A DNA stretch of 64,000 nt from NCBI GenBank assembly GCA_024364735.1, contig JAGFNQ010000865.1:216743-280742 (forward strand), read 5' to 3'. A model generated the notes under the pieces. The model did not search any database. It saw only the letters and a program-made list of their open reading frames with translations, and was not told the DNA's origin. Below, one piece after another: positions 47,130 to 55,017 of this stretch. The stretch comes from Boesenbergia rotunda (taxonomy: Eukaryota > Streptophyta > Magnoliopsida > Zingiberales > Zingiberaceae). Numbering within the stretch: position 1 is the first letter of the stretch; every line of letters begins with the position of its first letter. A program made the translations under genes and the position numbers.

Positions 47130-47635
47130 TCAGACACTGATCGGTCACCAGACCGATCAGTGAAGACCCTGATCGATCAGGTCACATCCTGATCGATCCA
47201 GTGACTCCCTGATCGGTCACACTGACCGATCGGGGATCGGGGATCGGTCACACTGACCGATCCTGCATCTTGCTGGAGTTTACTTCACAAGCCATGGGTT
47301 TCTTAACCTGATCGGTCACACTAACCAATCAGGTTGTGACCTGATCGGTCACAGTGACCGATCAGGTCACTCCTGGACCGATCAGGACCCATCCTGATCA
47401 ATCCAGGAGGCCTTGATCGGTCACACTGACCGATCAAGGCTTCCTCTAGAAGGCACTGATCTCTTCTCCTGATCGTTCACTAGAATGATCAGAAGCCGAC
47501 CAGAAACATTTTGTTCTCATCCTGATCGTTCACTAGAACAATCAGACTCCCTGGATCGGTCACCAGACCGATCTGTTCACAAGGAAACTCATGCCAATCC
47601 TGATCAGACTCCAGACCGATTAGGTCACTTGGCTA
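47130..47635. repeat. Cluster of GATCGGTCA...TGACCGATC dyads in LTR I
   Basis: About a dozen near-copies of GATCGGTCA and its complement TGACCGATC are paired around a short CAC centre or spaced by 10-25 bp, so many pairs could form hairpins. Variants such as GATCGTTCACTAGAATGATC keep arm complementarity. The cluster lies in the presumed U3 of LTR I. Confidence 0.8.
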
Positions 47636-47639
47636 ACTC

Positions 47640-48015
47640 ATGCTCAATCACCTAGCTTCACTCGCTACGACCCGGCTTCACTCGCCGGGATTTCCGTCAC
47701 CTGGCTTCACTCACCAGGACCCGGCTTCACTCACCGGGGTTTCTGTCACCTGGCTTCACTCCCAGGACCTGGCTTCACTCACCGGGATTTCAGTCATCCT
47801 AACTTCACTCACTAGGACCTAGCTTCACTCACCGGGGTTTCCGTCACCTAGCTTCACTTGCTAGGACCCGGCTTCACTCACTGGGATTTCAGTCACCTGG
47901 CTTCACTCGCCAGGACCCGGCTTCACTCGCCGTGGTTTCCATTACCCGGCTTCACTCACCGGGACCCGGCTTCACTCCCTAGGGTTTCTTTCACCTAGCT
48001 TCACTCACTAGGATT
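47640..48015. repeat. Minisatellite of ACCCGGCTTCACTC-type units in LTR I
   Basis: Units of roughly 20-25 bp alternate CACCTGGCTTCACTC(G/A)CCAG and GACCCGGCTTCACTCACCGG, with GATTTC-AGT linkers, about 15 times. It is directly beside the GATCGGTCA dyad cluster but unrelated in sequence. It is non-coding. Confidence 0.8.
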
Positions 48016-48118
48016 TCGTGCCCAGTCCCCGACCAGGACTTAAGCCAAATTTACTCAACCAAACTTAAATCAGTGTCAACACCAAAACAACAATCGGGTC
48101 AGACTACATCACACTCTT

Positions 48119-48372
48119 TGGTGAGGCCACACTGAAGAGTTTGGGTCTCCTTGGTATTAGCTTCTATCTTCTTTTTCAGGGATGCATCCCATTCATTGTA
48201 TCCCTGAAGCTCGCCTTGTGCGTTCCTTGGAATTTCGTGGCCAGCTTGGATAATGATCCATATGTCCACCTGAGTTTTCAGGTGGACTTCCATGCGGCTC
48301 TTCCAGTATCTGAAGTCCTCTCTCGAGAAGAGAGGAGGGCAGGCGGTGTTGTAACCTTCTTGTTGGGCCATT
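48119..48372 (-). pseudogene. Element H gag, N-terminal part
   Basis: ATG at 48370-48372 gives MAQQEGYNTACPPLFSREDF, then WKSRMEVHLKTQVDIW and LQCGLTKE, where LTR I interrupts (TSD CTCTT at 48114-48118). An upstream in-frame ATG (48425) lies in the leader. The continuation is at 44868. It is clearly homologous to the start of element A's gag. Confidence 0.87.
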
Positions 48373-48630
48373 AAGACAGAAAAGTAAAATTCACTGCAAG
48401 GCAAAAATAAGGAAACTCGTGTCAAGACTTAGTCTTGGATTAGCAGTATGGGAATAAATGTAAGTAGAAAAAATCTTGAGTGATATTGCACCAACTTCGA
48501 GGAACGAAAAACTTATGAACGAGAAAAAAATATTAGAAATAGGCAAGAGTATCATTTCTGATTAATTTGAAAAGAACAAAATCCGAAAAAATAGCTCAAA
48601 TGATGGTTTCACCGAATCTGAGCAAACCCC

Positions 48631-48642
48631 GCTCTGATACCA
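48631..48642 (-). other. Element H primer binding site (initiator Met-tRNA)
   Basis: The minus strand reads TGGTATCAGAGC, two bases from the LTR edge at 48645. The leader 48373-48630 has no gene. Confidence 0.92.
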
Positions 48643-48644
48643 AT

Positions 48645-49892
48645 TGCGGGATTGTAGAGAGCGATAGAGGGGGTGAATATCGCATTTCAAAAATTTCTCG
48701 AATTTAAGTAATAGTTTACGTAGCGGAAAGAACAAACACAAGTAGAACAATCGTTAACACGTTTATTTTTAATTGGTTCAGAATCTATAACGGCTCCTAT
48801 TTCAAGGCTCACGTTCCTTGACCATTTACATTAGGCAATTCAATAAGTCGCAAAAGATGTTACAAAGATGCAATGTTAAGTACAAAAAAAACAACAAATT
48901 ATACCGACAACTTTAAGTAAGAGGAGGAAGTAGCGCGTCTTTGTCAGAGCAACGTTTCGGTGTTTCTGGATCGCTTCAAAGCAGCACACTTGAGCACAAA
49001 AGCTGTAGAAAATTGATGTTGAAAGTGTGTGGTCAAAACCCCAACGCTGTGGTCCAACCGCGTCCCAATCAGCTCCCCGGTCAAACTTTATCCTTCTCGG
49101 GTGCCTGAGAACCTCTGGGGCGCCTGTGTTGCTGACATGGCAACTCTAACCAGTGTGCACCAACTTAGCCTTGCCCAAGATGAGTCATTCGCACAGGGGT
49201 GCCCGAGGGCGCTCGAGTCCTCTCGGGCGCCCCAGATGCAGCCAGTCTCCATCTTCTTTAGCTGCAACACAGGGTTAGTCCGAATACAAATAATATATTA
49301 AATAAGTGCATATACGACAGCCAGTGTTGTCCGATCCTAACTTTGGATTTCAATTGAAATCCTAGGTCAGAAATATGCCTACTGTTCCCTCTTCCGGGGA
49401 ACGTATCCTCATATACTCCACTCTGGAGATGTTACTTGTTGCCAACCGGCACCTCCGGTTGGACTTTTGCTCGACCTCCAAAGATTTTGGATCTTAAGAC
49501 ATCCGCACTTTGAGTCGCCCCTACTTCTGTTCGTTGTCCTCGCTCAACTAAAACTCCTGCCTGATTTTCCAGATCAGGACTTTGGTGCCCAACCCCCGGT
49601 CAGGTCTTCGTGCCCAGTCCTCCGAACTAGGTCTTCATGTCCAACCCTCGATATGGCCTTCATGCCCAGTCCTCGACCAGGTCTTCGGTGTCCAACCCTC
49701 GTCCATAACTTCGTGCCTCGTCCACGACCAGGACTTTGTGCTCAACTCTGCAGGTCAAGACTTCGTACCTAGGTAAATTAGGACTTTCCTATATACTTAT
49801 ACGTAAAATATATTAGATCCAAAAGCATACTTAACTTTGAACCCGTTGTCATAATCAAAGTCAAGTTTGATTTGGTGCTTCCGGCACCAATA
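48645..49892 (-). repeat. Element H 5' LTR (1,248 bp)
   Basis: On the minus strand it starts TATTGGTGCCGG at 49892 (from TGTTGG) and ends CTACAATCCCGCA at 48645. It carries the AGGTCTTCGTGCCCAGTCC-type minisatellite (about 49565-49780), TTCCCTCTTCCGGGGAACG and GGGCGCCCC motifs (about 49225). It is the most diverged of the Sirevirus-type LTRs here, in keeping with the decayed gag. Confidence 0.82.
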
Positions 49893-50220
49893 GTAATGAA
49901 TTTTATTTTTACAACAAATTAAATATTTATTATAAATTTGTGATAATTTTTAAATTTGTTACAAATTTTACATCGAATATGTAACGAAAAAAATTTGTGG
50001 CAGATATTGTGACGAATATTTATTTTCGTTGCAAAATTACAATGAATTTTGTGATGAAATATTTTTTGTTGTTAATTAGAGACAATAACCATTTCATTGC
50101 TAAATATGTCGCAAATCAACGACAATAATAAATTTTGTCTCAAATTTTGTCGCTAATTAGCGACGAAAATTTTTTGTTGCAAATATTCGTCATTAAATAC
50201 TATTTTTTTGTAGTTCTTGA
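49893..50220. repeat. AT-rich repeat with GCGACGAAAA/TTTCGTTGC words
   Basis: No gene. TTTCGTTGC, GTGACGAATATT, GTCGCTAATTAGCGACGAAA (a dyad at about 50150-50170) and TTGTTGCAAATATTCGTC recur in both orientations. It ends ACTATTTTTTTGTAG, which resembles a CACTA-type end. It may be part of a small DNA transposon; no partner end or TSD was found. Confidence 0.4.
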
Positions 50221-51185
50221 CCTACGAGAACTTCATCATTGCTTAGCATCCGGTTAATCTCAACCTACCAAGACTTCATCTTTACCTAGCATCCGATAAA
50301 TCTTGACCTACCGAGACTTCCCGCCTCATGTCAACTCCATGTTGGGCTTTCAATCGCTAAGTGTCCAGTTAACTATGATCCATTTTGATTTTCCTCTTAC
50401 AAACTTCCCGTTGGACTTCCAATTGCCAAGTGTCTGATCAACAATGACCACTTGGACTTTTTTTTTTACCAATGCTACTATCAAATATTCAATCAATCTT
50501 GACATCACTCTTCTCTTTAATCAATAAATATATTGATAAAAATTGAAACTTAACTCGAGTTAACTTGAACTTGATCAATCTAATTAACTTTGACAAGGGA
50601 TCAATTCATCAACAATAAATATACGGAAATTTACCAAAGGGCGTACATAACAATTGGAAATTACCAAAAGGCGTCCCATGGTTTCTATTTTACCAAAGGG
50701 CGCAACCATTTAAGTGAACTTCCTATTATACCCTTGGCGCCACAAAATGCCTTTTCCATTCCCATTTTCGAGACATCCGAACCACTTTTGCAGTAAAATA
50801 ATAATATGTTGTTCGGATGGCAAGGTAGTAGAAATTTTGTCAGCATATATATATATTACTATCTTGCACAAGTCGAATCATCACGAGGGTACGTATATAT
50901 TTTGATCTTGCACAACTCAATTCATCAAGGCAGTTGAGGAAGATAGGTGTTGAAGGAGAAAAAGCAAGCAATAGATTGGTAACAAATACAAATAGTAATG
51001 TACGTATGATTGTCATCTTTGATATTGTATCAGACCTAGTTTTATACTTATCAACTCTTGCTACAATTTTTATGTTTGGAGGAGTCTAAGGATGATATGC
51101 ATTACATAATAAGGGCTCTCTGAAATTTGTTAAACTTAAGATAAATAAATGCTTGAATTCGACCTAGGGGTGATATATTACCATA
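50221..51185. other. Intergenic stretch without a gene; short repeats only
   Basis: The segment 50221-50480 has CTACC(A/G)AGACTTC and AGCATCCG(G/A)T repeats resembling LTR debris. The segment 50631-50702 has three TTACCAAA(A)GGGCG copies about 30 bp apart. The remainder is AT-rich, with no ORF showing family features. A first exon of the transposase could lie here (for example near 50997), but I cannot support one. Confidence 0.5.
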
Positions 51186-51750
51186 TCAGGCCCTAGAAGG
51201 GCCAGAAATTAAAGGAGTTCAGTCCCTAGGAGTGCATGATATCATTAGATTTTAGGCCCTAGGAGGGACTGAAATATGTTGTTTTCAGGCACTGGGCCTG
51301 AAAAAAAGGAATTCAAGTCCTCCCAGGGACTGAAATGAAAAGATTTCAGACCCTTACAGGGGCTGAAATAATTGGATTTGAGGGCCTGGGAGGGCCTGAA
51401 TCAATATAATTCAGGCCCTCGAAGGGCCTGAAATATACTGATTTCAGGCCCAGTCAGGGCCTGAAATATACTGATTTTAGGCCCTGTGAGGGCCTGAAAT
51501 AAAAAGATTTCAGGCCCTCCAAGGGCCTGAAATAATATGATTTCAGGCCCTCGTAGGGCCTGAAATATTTATATTCAGGCCCTCACAGGGCCTGAAATCT
51601 TTTTATTTCAGGCCCTGTGAGGGCCTGAATATGATTTCAGGCCCTCGTAGGGTTTGAAATCATTATATTCAGGCCCTCACAGGGCCTGAAATATAATGAT
51701 TTCAGGCCATGTGAGGGTCTTAAATCAAAATATTTCAGGCCCTCAGGCCT
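51186..51750. repeat. Palindrome array, left: about 17 hairpin units TTTCAGGCCCT...AGGGCCTGAAA
   Basis: Units of about 22-28 bp are inverted repeats around a 4-6-bp centre and are separated by 5-12 bp of AT-rich spacer, giving a mean period near 33 bp. In this array the inner arm is mostly CCCT/AGGG. The first six units (51186-51370) are degraded; those from 51408 to 51720 are nearly perfect. It ends about 60 bp before the splice acceptor of the transposase exon at 51812. Confidence 0.9.
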
Positions 51751-51811
51751 TCCTAGGTCCTTGATTATGATTTTCAAAGTTTGCTAAATGTAATTGTAAT
51801 TTATTTTTCAG

Positions 51812-53909
51812 GGATGATAATGTTGTTGATGAAATTCTCTCCGAAATATGGAATACTCTTGATGATAATGCTGTCACGGGGAATGGATCAGAAATTATAA
51901 GAAATTTGACAATTGATCTAAATGAAGAAGCAACTAATATAGAAGGTGAGGGTTTGAATTCTTCTACAAGAGTTGTTGAATTCTTTGAGCCAACCTGGAG
52001 TGGGGAGGAAGGAATTGAAATCCGGAATGCAGATGAATTAGAACCCATTACAAGTGTACTAGAATTCCATGCCGATGATATGCAGATTGAGGAATATGAA
52101 TTCCCGCCAATGAGTACAGTGACTTAGAGGAGGAGTTTCTATTAGCTGAAGATCCTTATATTTTAAATTCTCGATTGCTTGCTGGGCCAATTGGAGAGGT
52201 AGAGGCAAGAGATGGGCATGAATTTTTTGTGGGGCAGATATTCGCATGTAGAGAAGAATTCAAGAATGCACTTGTCAAACATGTCATGGTTAAGCATATG
52301 AGATATAACCCAGTTGACACCCGAAAAAATAGAGTTAAAGCAGTGTGCTTCAACCAACCATGTACATGGAGAGTAGTAGCAAGGGGGGAAGTAGAGTTCA
52401 CTGTTACAAAATATATAAAGGAACACCAATGCGGAACTGTTAGGGAAAGTGCTGATCATCATGCATGCTCTTCATCATTTGTTGCTTCTTTTGTTGAAGA
52501 GCAATTTTTTCATAATGAACAATACAAACCAAGTATGATTATATCAGATATTAAAGCTAGATTTGGAGTGACCATATCATACAGAAAAGCATACATAGCT
52601 AGGGAGAAAGCATTGAAAAAGGTTGTTGGAGATTATGATGAGGCTTACAGAGATCTTCCACAATATCTACGTGAGTTAAGAGCTAGAGATCCTGAAACGT
52701 ATGTGGCACTATGCAGGAATGGTGACAATCAGTTCCAGCGGTGTTTTTGGGGTTTTGGTGCTTGCCAAAGGGTGTTCAGGTCTTATTTGCGTAGACTTAT
52801 CGGAATTGATGCCACACACCTAAGAGGAAAGTATCCGGGAGTAATGTTGATTGCAACGACGATTGATGGTAATGACAATATTCTTCCAGTTGCCTTCGCA
52901 ATAGCTGAAGTTGAATGTGGGTCTGCATGGGAGTGGTTTTTGGAGCATACAAAGAGGTTCTTTGGTGTCGATGATCACTCAATCACCATAGTATCAGATA
53001 GACATCGGGGCATTATATCAGCAGTTAGAAAAGTCTACCCAAACGTGCATCATGCCTTTTGTTGCCACCACATGTGTTGTAATATGGTAACTGATACTGG
53101 AAGTAGAGCTGCTGTAGGTTTGTTTTGGGCAGCAGCACTAGCCAACACAACACTCCAATATGATATGATAATGCAGACAATGCTTGAAAAACATCCAGTT
53201 GCCCATAAGTGGCTTCACAACATTGACCCTAAAAGGTGGGCAAATGCACACTTTACAGGGAGAAGGTACAGAATGCTTACCACGAATTGTGTGGAGAGCT
53301 TAGATGCTGTTCAAGTCTACACGTGAGCTTCCCATAAACAGGTTAATTGATAATACAAGAAGAAAAGTTGCTCAATGGTTCTATAACCGTAGAGAGGAAG
53401 TCTCTAAATGGCATGTTGCTTTGACACCTTATGCTACAAAAGAAATGGATTCAAGGAGAGAGAAAGCAAGAGCTTATAAGGTTCACCCTTACTCTCAATC
53501 AGAAATGGAAGTAGAAACATGGGGCACTTCATACATTGTTGATTTGGAAAAAAAGTTTTGTCATTGTGGGGAGTTTCAAATTTCAGGACTTCCTTGCTCA
53601 CATGCTATTGCCGTAATCATTCACAGGAACATGGATACACTCCCATATTGTGAGCATTATTTTTATTCTGAAACTTGGAAGTGGGTTTACATGGATCATA
53701 TTTTCCTTTGTAGAAGCAAGCAGTTTTGGCCTACTGGAGTAAACGACATTACAGTTCTATGTCCCCGTAGCCTTGTGCAGCCTGGTAGACGAAAGAAGGC
53801 ACGGATAGAATCCAAACACAATGGCAAGGTCAAACTAAAATGCAGCCAGTGCAAACAACTTGGTCATAATAAAAGGACATGTAGAATGCCGCCAGCCCCA
53901 AGGTCTTGA
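51812..53909 (+). pseudogene. MULE transposase (mudrA-like), frameshifted
   Basis: An acceptor (TTATTTTTCAG, to 51811) precedes an acidic stretch (DDNVVDEILSEIW ... IDLNEEATN). The frame breaks near 52115 and resumes as SDLEEEFLLAEDPY. A MuDR/GCM1-like zinc domain follows (C24, C58, C63, H85, C86, counted from codon 52175), then the MULE DDE domain: D212 in IGIDATHLRG, D275 in IVSDRHRGI, HAFCCHHM, and a probable catalytic E in NCVESLDA. A one-base loss at about 53309 shifts the frame. The rest carries a SWIM zinc finger (FCHCGEFQISGLPCSHAI) and a CCHC knuckle (CSQCKQLGHNKRTC), ending at TGA 53907-53909. The product would cut and paste MULE ends in the nucleus; as it stands it is broken by two frame changes. 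Confidence 0.88.
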
Positions 53910-54575
53910 GTTAATTGGTATATGTAGTGACCCAATATTCTGATTGAAGTGTATATTTTGTATGGAGGATAACTGAATGTATATATTTTGTATATTGTAC
54001 AGCTATAGTATTGTCAAAAAACTAGTTGTTGTTAATGTTGTCACTTGAAGAAGTATTTCAATATTATGATACATTTCTTCTTATGTAAATTTATGTAAGC
54101 AGAATTGAGCAGTTGTGAAGTTTTCAGATTTTGAAACCCACAATAATGTTATTTCAGGTCTTGAAGTCCTGAAGTCCTATGGTTTGTGAATATCTGTCAT
54201 TTGAGACCCTCTGTTTGTTTGCTTTGTTGATTCATTGTTCTGTGCCAACTGGTACTATATTAACACGTAATTGATAATCATTAGGACTATGTTTGGAGAC
54301 CAAAAATACCATCTCCTAGCTATCTAAACTCTAACTACTGGTAATGAGTTTTGAGAAATCAAAATATCATAGGTCCATGAAACAAACCTCCTGCTGTGCC
54401 AAATTCTGAAAATATGAGGTAATGATGTGGATGGAATTAAATTGTGGTGCAATGTCTATGTAGGTACTCTCCTTTTTGTTTTATATTAAAAATAATTTCA
54501 CAACATGTATATTTATATAAAATCTTTAATCATTCTAATATTGAATTATTTGAAATCTGAAATGAGATTATTGTG
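53910..54575. other. Transposase 3' flank without a gene
   Basis: AT-rich sequence between the transposase stop and the first inter-gene palindrome. TTATTTCAGGTCTTGAAGTC at about 54149 is a decayed palindrome half. Nothing else is recognisable. Confidence 0.5.
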
Positions 54576-54830
54576 TCAGGCCCAATAATGGAATTATTTC
54601 AGGCCCAGCGTGGGCCTGAAATGATATTATTTCAGGCCCAGCGTGGGCATGAAATGAGAAAGCAATGCTCCATTGGAGTATCAAAATGGGCTCCATTATA
54701 GTATCACATATATTGTTTGTCATTAAACTTACATTATACAACTGAATCATTTTATTTCAGGCCCTGAGTGGGTTCCCTAAAATGCTTTTGTTTCAGGCCC
54801 ACTGTGGTACTGAATTCAAATGATTCTAGC
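54576..54830. repeat. Palindrome cluster between the convergent genes of K
   Basis: Four to five units, e.g. TTTCAGGCCCAGCGTGGGCC, where the inner arm is CCCA/TGGG, plus degraded ones (GGCCCTGAGTGGG, GGCCCACTGTGG). They sit between the 3' ends of the transposase and the ULP1 gene and could fold in either 3' UTR. Confidence 0.8.
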
Positions 54831-55017
54831 AAAAGCAAGGTTCAATATTAATGATGGGTTCCACAACAATTACATATTACAGATCATATATGAGACAAAA
54901 ATAATGATCCGAAGCAAAGTTTCATTGATTTGAAAAGGAGTACATGGATTGTATAATTACAAATATACAATGTTTGTGATGACAATTACATATACATAGT
55001 ACCAACAAAAACACTAA

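Larger units (their letters stand above)
44869..48113 (-). mobile_element. I: solo LTR of a copia family (about 1.8 kb without the nested J)
   Basis: On + it runs TGTTGGACCTTGG ... CTACATCACA with the perfect TSD CTCTT (44864-44868, 48114-48118), splitting H's gag. The U5-type end next to 44869 (GAGAGGGGGGTGTGAATAG, then AGCAGCGGAAA) matches the minus-strand layout of LTR A. A TATA-like box lies near 45251-45257. It contains two distinct tandem blocks and solo LTR J. There is no internal domain and no gene. Confidence 0.9.
42021..49892 (-). mobile_element. Element H: truncated Sirevirus-like copia element (5' LTR, gag, spacer)
   Basis: On the minus strand from the right: LTR (48645-49892), primer site, gag N-terminus, insertion I, the rest of gag, and an AT-rich spacer (about 42100-42870). 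Protease, integrase, RT and the 3' LTR are missing; the element stops at about 42,050 against element D's LTR. Its leader, gag and spacer align with element A in order. Gag carries several stops. Confidence 0.82.

Noticed and set aside
51186..51750. CRISPR-like array (regular 25-bp repeats with short spacers)
   Set aside because: Repeats are palindromic and degenerate, spacers are only 5-12 bp of AT, there are no cas genes, and the context is a plant transposon.
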